64,000 nt of DNA from Chromobotia macracanthus. Lineage: Eukaryota > Chordata > Actinopteri > Cypriniformes > Botiidae. This document shows, piece by piece, positions 14,201-27,151 of this stretch (positions are counted from its first letter, which is position 1; the number at the start of each line of letters is the position of its first letter). Location of the stretch: assembly GCA_036877525.1 (NCBI GenBank), contig JAZGTH010000019.1, forward strand, positions 4,344,501-4,408,500, in the 5' to 3' direction. Made by a program: the position numbers and the translations under genes. The notes below the pieces were generated by a model. That model saw only the letters and a program-made list of their open reading frames with translations. It ran no database searches and had not been told where the DNA came from.

Positions 14201-15290
14201 ACACCCACTTTCTATGTGTAATTACTGAGTATCACCCAAGGCAGTAGGAAAAAACATGGATTTTAAAAATCATAATTCCACAGAAAGCTCAGTGATGTAT
14301 GAATTGAAATGTTTCTTAGTATTTGGTACATCATACTTCAAATTTAAATACAGCAGGCATACAAGCTGGTGTGGACTCCGCAAGTTAACATGATCAATGT
14401 CATAAATTTAATGACTGAGCTAGAAATACTGCAGAAATTATATTGTCAAAATATTGAAAAAAAAAATGAAATATAACATTTTTCATTGCTTAAAAAACCT
14501 ATAAAATGGTAAAGCAAAGAAGGAATGATGGATGAATCTGTGGCTGTGAGGAGCACCAGAAACATAAAGCAACAGCCATCTTTCCAATCTAACAAACTAC
14601 AGTCTGATGCAGCAGAAATATGGCTATTTATCCAGAGAAGCAGGAATGTGCTGAAACTACAAGAATGCATGTCTTGTAGTTAAATTGTATTTTCAGCTCT
14701 ATTTATCAACATTTTTATTTTATAATTTCCAATATATCATAATATGCATCATATCCGCAATGTGAGCCCTTGCCACTACACAGCCCCAGCTGTTACCTTT
14801 AAAACATGCTAACATCTGTGTTCACTGTACTTAACTGTAAGTCAAGTATGACAGTTTTTGCATATGCAGAGCATTCCTAATCACTCAATAATGACACTCC
14901 ATTTAAATTATGAAGAAATGATATTTAGACAGTAGTCAGCAAGGCTGGTCACTAGATTCTAGATGAGATCCTCTGTAAAACATGAAAACAAAACGGCAAA
15001 CACTCAGACACTAACATTTCTGTCCAGAGATGCTGTCCAGTCTTGTGTTGGCATTTAAAGGCAGTTTGTCTTTTGATCTGAGATTCCCACAAAGCAAAGT
15101 GAGGTTTTGATGTTTCATCTGACATATGATCTGCTCTCTGCTCGCTTCATCTCTGCCTTTAACGCAAGCGTTTAATGTGAACGTCCTGCATAGATTAAAG
15201 CTGTCCTGTTCGGAATGCGAAAACAAATACATTCACCTGGCAAAATTATCACCAAACGCTCAGTAATGAAGTATCTGCTTTTTTTCTCTC
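11295..15290. other. Non-coding intronic sequence
   Basis: No exon is recognised. A run of ten G's occurs at about 13317-13326. Sequence around 13200-13345 ('gaagtgtgtaatttt...ggttggtcaatcctcctgg') looks like another dispersed fish repeat but cannot be named. Confidence 0.35.
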
Positions 15291-15293
15291 TTC

Positions 15294-15580
15294 AGTAGTT
15301 CACCAAAACATGAACACTCTATTATTTTCTCACCCTCAAAGCTCAAATGATTCATATGGACAACTATTATGGCGTTTTTAAAGCTTGTGATCCTTTTTAA
15401 AGCTTATACGCTTTTGGTCGCCATTCACAGCAACTGCTTTGAAAAGAGCGATTGTGAAGAATGTTTCAAAATTTCTTCTTTTGTGTTCAACAAAAGAAAG
15501 TCAAAGTGGTGTGAAACAATATAACACAAGTAAATAAGGATGTTCAAATTTTGGGCAAATTTTCATAGTTTTTGGTTTCA
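15294..15580. mobile_element. Palindromic MITE, cyprinid 'tagttcacc' family
   Basis: The left end (tagttcaccaaaacatgaac, then 'ttctcaccctcaaagctc') and the right half ('aaaatttcttcttttgtgtt' followed by 'caacaaaagaaagtcaaagtgg') match a long palindromic repeat that is extremely abundant in zebrafish and carps. The copy is diverged and its right terminus near 15580 is decayed. It is one of the best pointers to a cyprinid host. Confidence 0.6.
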
Positions 15581-15584
15581 TTTT

Positions 15585-18500
15585 AACCTCAAATTTTAGT
15601 GACATTTTAATTTTCACACGTTCATTAATCAGAGCTAACTGTTTAAAATTCTACAAAACAAATGTGTTTCCTGAATATGATCCAACCCTCAAGACAGCCG
15701 TCAAGTGTAAATAAGCCACCAGGACTGTGAATCAATGGATACCAGGCTCTCTTTTCAAAGTAAATTGAAGAGAGGGATCAGCTGTGAGATCAATGTGCAA
15801 GATGGTTTCAGGTTAGCAGTGTGAAGCTAATCTCCGTGAACGAGGATTAAGAACGGAAATGAAACACGCTTCAGTAAAACTTGGCTATTGCCGAGGGGAA
15901 GCAGCCATGAGACCCTGCCAATTGTTTATGGAGTGATATTGTCAAGGAAGATGTAAATCATTCACCCTGCACGTAAAGAGTGAGACAATGGATCACAGAC
16001 AGAAAGGTATGAGGAAAGATTGAGACCATGGTTTATGAGCGAGGAAGAGAAACGAGGTATAAAACGAGATCTATAAAGATGAACAGATGAAAAATGAAAG
16101 ATGAATGAGAAACTAAAAGAGAAAGGCTATGGTTACAAGATACGGTAATTTTAAGAATGACTGTCACAGTTCGGCTTTGGTAGGAAAAATGATAAACCAG
16201 CAGAGCAGAAAATGTACCGCAAATAAACGGAAGTATTTATGAGCTTTTAGATAAGATAAATATGATGACAATTCTCAAATGGGTGAATGCACTTAAATGT
16301 CACGCCACTAGATTTTTTTTCTGCATTAAGAAGCAAAAGTGATAGAGACTGTTGCCGTATTGTTCTCGCTGAAGGAATCTAACACACAACAGTATCAGTT
16401 CAGCATAGCTGCAATGGATGAATTTACATTTCATCAAAAGATAGTCAAACTCAGGAGAAGGAGATAGATAAACATCCACCCACACTTCCCTGGACACAGC
16501 GAATGTGAGCGCACAAAAATTATGTTTGAAAGAGTGCGAGAGAATTTTCAGGGATAGAGATTGGTGAACTGGAGGTCAAAGACTGTGTGATCCTGCTTAA
16601 GCATTCAGTATTTCAGGTGTCCACGCAGAAATCTCAAGATGTTCCTCTCTAAGCTGAAGTACACGGCTGGACTGCAGAAACGAGCAGCGATAAGTAGAAA
16701 TTGGAACAACTTTCACTGACTGTCTGGATTGGGAGATTCTGGGCGGCACAAGAAATTCTGCCAAAAGCTTTATGTGTGCAAAAAAGTCCAAACATTCAAG
16801 GTGGATGGTGGAACTCCCTTTAGAAATACTGCATCAAAATGCAGCCTGACAACTTTATTCAACTTAAAACCCATGAAAAAAATCACAAAAACTGGATTTC
16901 ACTGTCTGTCAATCAATTAAAAACGTTAAACTGCTCTTTTTAAATCCGTACAGTACAGCCTGAAACTCAAATCCTCACCTCTGAGTAGATTATCTAGAAT
17001 AATTGTTTATACAGCTGTCATATACTGTAGGGTTTGACTTGTATAACCCACTTTCTTCCTTAAAACACACGTAGCAGATAAAAGATACGTAGCAGGTGTC
17101 CAAAGCAACTCTCTTCCATGCCATGTAAGACACTAATAAGCTGTAAGAAAACATTCTGTCTGAAAAGCTCCAAACAAGTGGATCTTAATACCTGTGTTCA
17201 AAAGTCATACAAAAGCCTTTAAGTTAAGAATGACTTAATGTTTGTCTGTTCTTCACACAATCTTTCCTTACACCCATTTAAAGAATTAAACAACTTTGCA
17301 CAAACCTCTTTGCTTGCAAAGCTGGAAGCACATATCACAGCATCATATATCACATAGTGAACCATCTGCCCTTTGTGATGCTGAGGTCTGTTCCACAGTA
17401 AAGCTCAACAGCACATACTGCATACTTCTACAACTCAAACTCATAACTGTGCAACAAAGTTGTCAAGTCAGCTCACAAGATGGCCATCTTAGTTTATAGC
17501 TACAGTTAAATTCTATGAGGGAAATCGGCAAAAAATTGCTCCAATGTACTTCGAAAAGACTGAATTCTCCAAAACCATTTTTAATAACAATAAATAATAA
17601 ATAATTAAACTTGCAAACGATTAAAAAGGCAACTGGCCCTTTAACGGGGAGGCAGGATCTCTACCTACCTAGCATTTTCTAAACATATTTAAGTGATCTG
17701 TCTTCTCCCCCATTTTCTTCGATTGACTACAATCACTTTTAAATGCCTCATGTTCAGTTGACGTAACTATAGCTGTGACTCGATCAAAATGAGATGAAAA
17801 TGAAAGTTAATTTCTCCAGTGCCTCCACATGGCATCAGTCAGAGAGAGGAGGTGACCATGCTCCACGCGGAGTTAATGCTGGAATAATGAAATTATGCAG
17901 GAAATATGCATTTCTAATGAAGCACTTCAGGAAGCCTGTCAGGGAGAAATTACAGCCTAGGACAACATTCAAAGTCTGTTCAGACAGATCTGGCTTCTAG
18001 TGTAGCACTTTATAAATAACGTTTTTGAAGAAAATGTGAATGCTGCTACATTTTGGTGAATGTAATTTCTGTGTTTTTGGTGTTGTATTACAAAATTGCT
18101 TTTTATTACACTAAATTAATATTTTGAGTTCGGTCTAAACTATGTATAAACCAAACAAACAAATACATTTTATATCATCAAAGCACCCCATTGAAACGGT
18201 GTGCGATGTGCAAATTTTATAATAAGAACATTGTACAGTGTGATAAATTTCATGCGGGCTGATATTACTGTCCCTGTGGGGGACACAAATTCTCACAATC
18301 TTCTCCAAAGAATGGCAAAACCTGAGAAAATCACAGTTAGATGCAATTCCAACAAGATAAGAAGCCTCATATGGGAGCTAAACAATGCCTCAATTCAAAT
18401 GTCAAAACAATGTACTTGTGTAGAGGTCTTAATCAGCATATACTATAAGCAACAGAGGTGAATTTCCACATGGACATAACAGGGTTGTGCATGTACATGT

Positions 18501-20150
18501 GAGATACTGACAGAGTATTACTAGGGGTGTGTGCTCTGTAGCAGCAAGCCGTCTCTCCGCTCTGTACTGAGATAAAAAGAATCGCTGTTTCACTGACAGA
18601 CCGACGCAAGCCTTTTTTCTATAGACAATATTAATTCCCTTAGCCACGAATTCTCCAAATCGACAGGATAAACAACCCCACGGCTTTCTTCATACCTGAA
18701 ACCACTCTTTACACACAAATACACACAAACACAGTCCTATGAGGGGATTTGGGAAGAATAAACAGCTTTCTATTCCACCCCACCCTCTTCACCCCACCCT
18801 CTACGCCAAGATAGATAGAGTGAGTCTTTTTTCTGTTCAGTAATATTTAACAAACCTTGAACTGCACAGAAAGAATGACATTTGCTAACAAACCATAAAT
18901 AAAGCTCTTAACATTTCAATATGAGAATTCATCTCTTTAAAACAGTGTCAGTGAGCCCTACCATACCACTGATCTGCTTCATTAAGATTCTTTCACACAA
19001 GGCCAATGCCACCTACACAAACACAATTAACCGAGAAAAAACAACACTGGTAGCGCAATTTGTTACACCTTTTTATAATGTTAGAAGTTTTATCTCAAAG
19101 CAAACGTCATATTTAATTGGTGCAACCAATCTAGCACAGCCCTACAGCCGCCTAAAATCTTCGCAACACAATGAAAATAATGATTTTTTAGTGATTCTTT
19201 ATAGCACCTTATTTAACAAGATCTATTTATGGCTTTATGAGGTCCTTGAAATAACTCTGTACGGTTGATTTCTGGAGATTCTGAACATTAGGATTTAAAG
19301 GTACAGTAAGCGTTTTCTGAGAAACACTGTATTTGATATTTGAAATGGACACAGAAACAAACACACCATGCCCTTCATTGCTCCACCCTCAAAATAATGA
19401 ACCCCTTATGCAACACAGGTGACGACCAACAGCGGGTGCATACACCCCCTACTGCTGACTGGCTTCGAGTTTTATGGTGTTCTGCTACTCAGAAATAGCT
19501 TTATTCATAACTGCACTCTTTTGCCAACTAGAGTTAGTGTGAGGGGAAAAACACAGATGAAAGAGTTTCGCTGAAGGACATATTCTGAGGGTGTGTTTTG
19601 TTGTGTTTACCCAGGTTTTGAACCCACAGTCTTTCGGTCACTGACTTTGCTTTGTATTTTTCAATGCTCACCTTGACCCCTGGATGACTCTGTCCAATGG
19701 ATGACTCTGTACAATTTCTCATTGGCCGAGTCGTGGAGTCCCGTACAACTCTTAATACCACCATTGCTTAAAACATGCATACTGTACATAGCTGCATGAA
19801 CATTCCAACACAGTCACAGTCTCCTCTTACTTTCAGGTAACAGTTAATAATACTGTTTCCTGTAGTAGTGGGTGGCAAATTTGCAGTTTTAACATTATTT
19901 TCGTAAAGTGCATAATGGTGTAACTGCTCTCTGTTTCAGTCAAATATAATAACCTGCAGTTCAGAGTGTGAGCGAACCCCGGTCTATTTAATGATGACAT
20001 TTGTTATCTGATTCATCTTGTTATCTGATTGTGATCATGCTTCAGTTTTTTAAATAAGTTTTATTTAATTTAAATGAGTTCTGCTGATTTATAGTAATAA
20101 GTCATGCACCAATCAAATTATTTGTTTAACTACTGTTCCATTAAAGGGTT
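15585..20150. other. Non-coding intronic sequence
   Basis: No exon, RNA gene or complete transposon is recognised. Around 19295-19445 ('ttaaaggtacagtaagcg...acaccccctactgctgac') resembles a short dispersed fish repeat. Chance ORFs at 17794-18000, 18201-18461 and 18921-19268 have no family features. Confidence 0.35.
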
Positions 20151-20295
20151 CTTTTATCCGAAAATGAAAAAGTTGGCATCATCTTCTCACCCTAAACATT
20201 GTTCGATGCTAGTATGATTTTCTGTCTACTGTGTACCACAAAAAAAAACTGAAGTTATCAGTTCCTAACACTTTGGGTGAGTTAACATCTCATTT
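20151..20295. mobile_element. Relic of the 'tagttcacc' palindromic MITE
   Basis: 'aaagggttcttttatccgaaaatgaaaaag' followed by 'catcttctcaccct' is a decayed copy of the left arm seen at 15294. 'tttgggtgagttaacatctc' near 20273 resembles the opposite arm. The copy is internally shortened. Confidence 0.4.
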
Positions 20296-20299
20296 TCTT

Positions 20300-21065
20300 T
20301 ACTATTTTGTAATGTAACTGTTTCTTAATGTTATTACAGAAGGTTATTATGAAATGTACAATAAACAGACTTGGAATTATGCATCATCAGTGTCCCATGT
20401 GGGCGGCAGGATAACGGCTTATGTTAAAATGTTAAATTCACAATGCTCTGCTCCATCAGTAAGCCACAAACCTCTGGGGTCTGATCCACACCCAGATAGA
20501 CCTGATTCTCTGCATCCCTCGCCGGAGTCACAACCTTGACTCGCTGCCAGCGGACACAGCCCTTCAGCAACAGCCTGACGTTATGCTGCCGTATTTTGCT
20601 GTGTGATTTAAGCCACACCTCTGCTAAATATGCAGAAGTATTATTTGAACTAGCGACAGTCATAAATCAAAATGACTGTGTCAATCTACCTCACGATGGA
20701 CTGTAGAGAAACTAGACTGAGTAGATGCGATAAACAAGCATGTGAGTATAACAGTGAAGAATCTCACTTTTTCACAGTCCTGACTATTATTCCTCTGCAC
20801 TCTTCCCAACTGTTCCTATTTCTAAATAAAACCATCTCTATTAAAGAATACATTAATGCCTGGGTGCAAAATTCATCAAAGGTCTGTCAAGATGCTATAC
20901 ACTAAGCTCATAAAACTTTTCAGAGGAGAAACATGTCAGTAAGGCCACACTTAACGAGAGCTTCTCCATGTTAAGAGTTACGTGTGTAGTTTCTGTCACT
21001 AATGTCACAGAATGAACTACTTTTAAACAATCCATTTGCCTTTAATTAGATACACATAGTCGTAA
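20300..21065. other. Non-coding sequence, nothing recognised
   Basis: Two overlapping open stretches on opposite strands (20354-20539 and 20424-20663) show no family features, and no splice-flanked exon is evident. Confidence 0.35.
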
Positions 21066-21070
21066 GATCC

Positions 21071-21415
21071 CTTAAAGCTACAATCTGTAACTTTTGCCTC
21101 TCTATCGCCATCTATGTTTGAAACATAACATTTCAGGTTACTTTACATACTTTTATTTGTGTTTACAAAAGTCAATCTGACATTTCCTGTGAAATCGGAC
21201 CCAGCAACTCATTATAATGAGTTATATATAATAATAATACATAAACTTATAATTTATTATAAGCTATTTATTATAAACTATTACAAACGTATTGTTGTGA
21301 ATCAGGGTCAGGTAAGAAGACAGTTTTAAACACTGATCTGTTTTGTACTTGCTCAATAACTGTTTTCTGTTTTTGCTAACCAAAAAAAGTTATGGACTGC
21401 AGTTTTAAAAGGGTC
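21071..21415 (+). repeat. Dispersed repeat, copy A ('gctacaatctgtaacttttg')
   Basis: This copy starts gctacaatctgtaactttt and contains 'catttcctgtgaaatcggac', 'ttgtgaatcagggtcaggta' and 'agaagacagttttaaacact'. It ends near ggactgcagttttaaaa. The middle and end are shared, in the same order and orientation, with 24117-24335. It contains a TA-rich insertion at about 21215-21290. Confidence 0.6.
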
Positions 21416-21419
21416 ATGT

Positions 21420-24105
21420 TTTATAATTTTGTTTCTGTAATTTTCCCCCTCATATAATGTTAGTCAAGGCTGTATGCATCAAAAGTTACAAAAACAAGGG
21501 CTGAATCTATAAAACAGATTTAGTAAACAAGTTATTAGTCAGTCGGGTCTTTTCACTGTGACTTTTACAATCTGGGCTCCACAACAGACTTTAATGGTGT
21601 TGGTAACTAAATTGGTAGCTTTAGTACCACACACAATGGATAGAGGTGACATTGTCTTTTATCACAACTGACAGTCACAATGGCACAGTAGATCAAAATC
21701 CCATTTTCCCTGACACGTTCTCTTTAAGGACAGTTTCGACATGTTTCCAGTAACTGTTTACACCAAAACCTCATTGCGTGCCATATATTATATTATTGTA
21801 TGTACTACAAGTACATGTCACTTATCAAATTAAATGGCACGGTAACACAGTGCAGTTTTTTATGTTCCAAATAATCAAACTAAAAGTACATTTGAATGTA
21901 CCCACAGCATTTGAAAAGGCTGACTTACATTTATAAATAACCTAATACATAACAATAATTGTTGATGATATTAATCCTTGCTTAATTCATCCTCTTGTTC
22001 AAAACTCTTCTTGTCTCATTAAATTCACCCCTGTTTACGTTTCTTGGAGCTTTGGCGAGAGAAAGGATGGTACACTATTTAAAATTGCAAATTCTCTGGA
22101 TTTACAAATAGTTGCAAACAATTGTGTGTAATGTTGTTACACAACTGAGAAAAATATATAACACTGTGCAAGTGGTTTTTGGATACCTTAATTGTGCCTT
22201 TAAATCAGTGCCCATCTGTCCTACAACCCTTACTGACTAAAACCTGTCTCAAGGAGAATGGCTCATTTCACAGAATACTTTCTTGAAGTGCCACTCCAAT
22301 AAAAACCAGTGTGTGTGCATTCGCTCAGAGATTAAATGGCTGCCATGTTTGTCCTTCATATAAAACAAACCAAATTGACACCTAGTTTGACAACAGCCAA
22401 AGTTATGTCTCACAACGTTATTGTGGTCTTAAGATCTTTCCCTTTGCAATGAAAGAAAATTTGTTGTGTGGATTTACAGTGACAGCAAGGTTTATTTTGT
22501 TAGGGAGTGTTCGTACAGCCTATATCTGAAGGCCTCCATCTGTTTTGTAGAGACGCCGCTACTTTAGTTGTATATTTGCTTTCTCCAAGGGTTGCACGAA
22601 ACCTTGGCGAGACATTTGACTCCGGCGTGGTTATTAGGGAGGTCTTTTTTGGTCAAATCACATAAATTGACACCAACCGACCTTAGTACTGGTTCCTCTT
22701 TAAGAGAGTGGCCTGGCTAGTTTATTTCCACGGTCTCCTTTCCAAGTTAGAGGAGAACCAAAGTCTTGTTTTTAGCCAAGCTGCTTTCCACACTGGTTCC
22801 AAATAAAGCATTAACGGCATGTTAAACATCCATTAGCATTCCCATAATTCCTTGCGCCATATGCCTCCATTATGTGACAAAACAATGAAAAAGCTGAGGC
22901 AAACAACTTGGGGGAGTTGTCACGTTGCAATGAGTGTGTGAGAATGAGAAACAGTGAGAGAGAGAAAGCGAACAATGAGAGATAGGGAATGAAAGTTGAG
23001 TGCTAAACTCCACAAAAGCTGTAAATTGGCCATATCAATCAGTCTAGCGCCCGGAGAGCAAATGTTTTTCTCCGCTTGTTTATCTGAAATCAAACTCTCT
23101 CTCTTCCACAGACTGCATCTTGAGTTTCAAGCTATTACACTTTTTCTGTACGACATATAGCAAGAGGAATGAATGAAACAACGTTTTCATTTGCCATCTT
23201 AGCAAGTCGGCTGATATCCAATCAAACACTTTATTAACACTTTTGCATGCAGTTTTCAGCATAAATTGCTAACCCCCTGCATTTCAGTTTAACTAGGTAC
23301 TAAAATGCTAAAATAACAATGTATGTATTCTAATAAACAGTGAGCATCTATTAATCAGACAATAAATTATCAACAGATCGCGCCATACTCAAGTAACTTT
23401 TTGCGCTAGCATTGCAATAATACCGGCTGCTTTCCAAAATACAATTTTTTTAAAATGATGCTGTAAATGTTGTTGTTCATTCACTATTGTTAATGCAATC
23501 GAGAACAGTATTGTAGACATGAATGTAGACAAGCACTCCGGGCATTTTAAAGTGCCAGTTCTGGTGTCTGGATCACAGTGATGTAATGATACAATACAGT
23601 GCCAGTAAAAGAAGCCAGATCAGAGGCAGCCCTTCTGCATCCTTCACAATCTACAGCAGCACTCAAATCTGACCTGCAAGATCATTCAGCAACAATTTTG
23701 TGGTTGCGTTTGGGTCATTTCATGGTTTGCATAATGATTTCACTCAACCAGGCCCTAAAACATTGACAGCGCCTGCAAAAACAATGCCATCAGCAGGTGT
23801 AATTCACTTATTCCCAGTTCTGACTGAATTACATCCTAACCTGCAGAAACCCTCAGGCCAAAACCATTTGATGGACTGTCTGCTTTGAGATCAAAGTGAC
23901 TGGTTCAAATAACAGCAAAACAGGAATTTGGTCCTGTACTCATAAATGCACGGCACAATTCACAAATTTACAAAATCATTCATCAATTCAAATTACAATT
24001 CATAAATACACATGTGAAAGCACAAATATTTCCCCCAAAGCTCTGCCTCAATAAAGATCAAGCCACAAAAACTCCACCATCTACAGCAACCAGACATGTA
24101 ACAGT
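21420..24105. other. Non-coding intronic sequence, possibly with regulatory blocks
   Basis: No exon is recognised. About 22500-22830 has a more mixed base composition and few repeat signatures, with clustered motif-like stretches. This would fit a conserved intronic element but proves nothing. 22945-22995 is GA-rich. Confidence 0.3.
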
Positions 24106-24116
24106 AGCCAGATCCT

Positions 24117-24335
24117 CTTCTTTCTGTTTACAGACGGACATTTCCAGTGAAATCGGACCTGACAGCTCAAATTATAAATCATTATTATAAACCTACCATT
24201 GTGAATCGGGATAAGGTAAGAAGATTGTTTTGAACACTGATCTGTCTGTGTGTCACTGATGTCATCACTGATGTATTTGCTAAAGTAAGCTTTAGGATTG
24301 CAATCCTTAAAGATTGCAGGTTTAAAGGGGTAATA
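24117..24335 (+). repeat. Dispersed repeat, copy B
   Basis: This copy shares 'catttccagtgaaatcggac', 'cattgtgaatcgggataaggta', 'agaagattgttttgaacactgatctgt' and a terminal 'gattgcaggtttaaa' with copy A at 21071-21415, in the same order and orientation. The first part of copy A is not clearly present. Confidence 0.55.
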
Positions 24336-24339
24336 CTAA

Positions 24340-25680
24340 AGCTGTCAGTCCCTAGCATTATGGCTAGTATTTTCTTTTTGTCCCACAGAGGAAAGAAAGT
24401 ATGTTACACAGGTTTGGAACATGATGATTTCTCATAATTGGATAAACGTCTCTGCTATCCAGTTAGTTTGGCTTCATTTCAGTTTGGCGTTAACATTATT
24501 AAATATTCCTATAAATGATTGTGAGTCACAACTGCACACCAAAAGACTTCTGAATTTGTATTCTGCCTTAAAATACCTGTAAATGTGCTTTTGCATTTTA
24601 TTAAAACTTTTGAGACTGCAGGATGGATGGATAGCATTTTAGATGCTGAGTTTACTTGTATTTCCATAAATCTAGAAAACGCTTGTTCTACAACATTCCA
24701 AAGGTGCTGGTCATTGATTGAAAGCCCGTCGCTCTGCCAGCACTGCGGTGAAACACCGGATTTCTGCACTGCACTCGCAACCTGTTTCAGCATCAGCTCA
24801 CTGTCTGAAGTGGCTGTCAGGAGAAAAGGCAAAGTGGCATCATGAATCACGAGATGGCACCTTCATATAGGATAAAGGCAACACTGTTCACATTAGCATG
24901 TGCTGTCATCTAGACTTACAAAATCCCGTAGGAAAATATGGACCCTGTCAGTCATTGGTTCTCAACCTTTTTTGTGCCAGCACCCCCATCCATTATCCGG
25001 ATCACTTACCACCAATAACAATCAAGATTCTTTGTGTTAAAATGGAAATACCAGAGAAAAACATAACTTACAGTACATTTTAATTATTTTATTGTCTTTA
25101 GTATCTTTTATTACTTATTATTATTTTATTTTTCAGACGTTTGAATGCAGATGTCACTGCCAAAACTCAAGGCAAGTAATTTTGTTTTATGTTATCTAGC
25201 AGTAAGGAGCTGTCCATGGTAGAGACTAATCAACCGTATATAGAGGTCAGACTGCATCAGAGCTTAGCCACCAAACAATGTGCCCAGAAGACACATTTTA
25301 TTTTGTTATAAAGCATTAAGCGAAATATGCTTTGGGTCTCTTTTAACAGTAAGACATGTTTGTATTAGAAGACTTACAAAAGCATGCCATTTGGGCAGTT
25401 CATTCTCCGAGACAGCCATGAAGACCGTCACTTAAGGAGAGGACACAATCACTCACAATCAATGACATTAAAGGTGAAACACTGCATAATGGGAGATGTA
25501 GTTGCCCATCTGACAATAACTGCACTGTACAAGATTTACTAACATGTCCTTCAACTCATACATATATAGTGTAGGTCGTTGTCACTTTGATGATAAACGA
25601 CCCATAGGAGCATTTACTAAATTAGTGGCCCTACCAACAGCAGGAGACGTCACAGAATCTTTTTCAGCTCTACCAGATAT
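24340..25680. other. Non-coding sequence with an unexplained open stretch
   Basis: The minus strand is open for 113 codons (24509-24850) and the plus strand for 86 codons over the same DNA. The translation shows no family I recognise and no splice sites define an exon, so it is probably chance or part of an unnamed repeat. Confidence 0.3.
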
Positions 25681-25683
25681 TAA

Positions 25684-26200
25684 GGGCTGCGTTTACACTG
25701 GAACAAAAAATCTGATTTTTTACTCACATCTGACACAGATCGGAATTTGTTGCATGTGTGTAAACACACTAGATCCGATTTTTCATTTCCGATCTTGGCC
25801 ACTTTCGAATGTGGATTTAAATCAGATACATATCCGATATCCAGCCATCCAACCTGCATCTAAACACACATATCCGATTCACCTTGGTTATAACGTCACT
25901 GTTCCACAACAGATTGCGTTGAACATCATCATTTCGCACTGAACCTGTACCGAACCTGGCTGCAATGCCAGAGCAAAATAAAGAGCATTAAAGCCAAATA
26001 TAAAGAGGCTATAAGGATATATGGAGTTGTTGTGTCACTGATGTGGAAAGCATTAAAGCCGTCTTTACGATGGCAGCATTAAAAAAAACATGTTTGCTTT
26101 TTTGTCTTATTAATCGCTGTTGGATGTACTTTTGCCGACTTTTGAACAGATGAATTAGCAAAAGTCCATCCACAATTCGAGGAAGTCTAATACGAGATTT
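25684..26200 (+). mobile_element. Non-autonomous DNA transposon, copy 1 (GGCTGCGTTTACACTG terminus)
   Basis: The copy begins TTAA-GGGCTGCGTTTACACTG at about 25680-25700. It continues with repeated 'atccgat' motifs, 'cacatatccgattcaccttgg', 'ataaagagcattaaagccaaa' and 'gacttttgaacagatgaat' up to about 26195. All of these recur in the same order at 39204-39771. The right terminus is not visible, so the copy is truncated or extends into 26200-26420, which has no match in copy 2. No transposase is encoded. The TTAA flank would fit a piggyBac- or Kolobok-type target, but that is weak. Confidence 0.65.
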
Positions 26201-26419
26201 CTGCTGTGGGCTCTGGAGTTCTGAGAACTTAAACAGCCAAACAAAATCAGCTAATTCAGTTTGCTCTGCACTGCTCTGATGTTGAATCAGTTTTCCACAC
26301 GGCTGTCCAGTAATCAGCCAATGCAAGAACAGCTTGATCTTCGTCAAACTAGATTTTTATTTCCCGAAGGAAACACCCGTGCTTGCAGGGCAGCAAACAT
26401 TTGCCAGCTGAGGCAGGCA

Positions 26420-27006
26420 GGCGAAATACACAAAGGTCACTGTGACATCATCAATGATATTTCCATGTTGAATGCCAATTATTCAATTAGTGAAAGTCAA
26501 TGAGAGATTATGAAAACAAAGCTTGAAGTTAATTATTAATAGACCAAAAACTTGGCAAGGCTGAATATAGAATTTTGGCAATTTTGAGATTATTGGCCAT
26601 CTGGCAAATTAACAGAAATACTCCTCTTCTGTCAGGTCCAAATCTATCATCGGCCTTGCCAAACAATATTAAACAATTATTTACCTTTTTTAATTTTGAG
26701 TAAATACTGTGTAAAGTAAGTGTTCAATTATGTTCTACAATGTTGTCTACCTTCCATTTGCAACCATTAAAACCCATATCGGTCGTCCACTCAAGTTAAA
26801 ACCTAAATTACAATACACAGCACAACTAAAGCTTTACAAAGTAAGCTAAGTAAATTATAAGCAAATCCAAGTTTTGAGTTTGTAAATGGATCAGATAAGA
26901 GCTAAACTAACAACATATAAGAACACAATTTCAATACTGTATCTCATTAAAAGTGCTGTAAAAACATTGCTTTATTTTAAACAACAGCAATGTAATATTA
27001 TGAATC
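26420..27006. other. Intron sequence just downstream of the ctnna2 start exon
   Basis: AT-rich sequence with no recognisable repeat or exon. On the coding (minus) strand it immediately follows the donor at 27012. Confidence 0.5.
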
Positions 27007-27015
27007 CAGTACCTG
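27007..27015 (-). other. ctnna2: 5' splice site of the ctnna2 exon
   Basis: The exon ends CAG and the intron begins GTACTGG on the minus strand, with the GT at 27011-27012. Read-through would meet a stop within a few codons. The donor falls exactly where the alpha-catenin protein has Gln before the next exon's Val, which supports splicing here. Confidence 0.85.
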
Positions 27016-27114
27016 TGTGACCAGTGGCTCCAGCAGCCTCTCCACAGTCAGGGTCCGTATCTCAAGACTCTTGGGGTCCCATTTTAGCAGGATGGGGGAC
27101 GTAGCGCTAGTCAT
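27013..27114 (-). CDS. ctnna2: Alpha-catenin (alpha-N-catenin) first coding exon
   Basis: The minus strand encodes 34 residues starting MTSATSPILLKW and continuing DPKSLEIRTLTVERLLEPLV-TQ, then a splice donor. This is the N terminus of alpha-catenins. The MTSATSP start matches the neural paralogue CTNNA2 rather than CTNNA1, whose first residues differ. Alpha-catenin links the cadherin/beta-catenin complex to actin at adherens junctions, and the neural form acts in neurons and synapses. The exon holds only the leader before the helical beta-catenin-binding region of a protein of about 900 residues. The start is fixed by an ATG with A at -3, five bases after a 3' splice site. The exon ends on a whole codon (phase 0), as expected for this family. 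The rest of the gene lies beyond the left edge. The family call is very secure; the paralogue call is from remembered sequence. Confidence 0.93.
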
Positions 27115-27151
27115 GTTTGCTGTGGAAACAAAGAAAAAGAGTGAGAGAAAT
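27115..27151 (-). other. ctnna2: 3' splice site and five 5'UTR bases of the ctnna2 exon
   Basis: Reading the minus strand, a pyrimidine-rich tract (ctctttttctttgtttccac) ends in AG at 27120-27121. It is followed by CAAAC (27115-27119) and then the ATG. Because only five untranslated bases precede the start codon in this exon, at least one upstream non-coding exon must exist at higher coordinates. Confidence 0.85.

Noticed and set aside
24509..24850. 113-codon minus-strand ORF
   Set aside because: The opposite strand is open too, no family is recognised and no exon borders are evident; listed only as an unexplained stretch.
25544..25942. 132-codon plus-strand ORF
   Set aside because: Lies across the left end of a non-autonomous DNA transposon copy; the matching region of copy 2 does not keep a frame.
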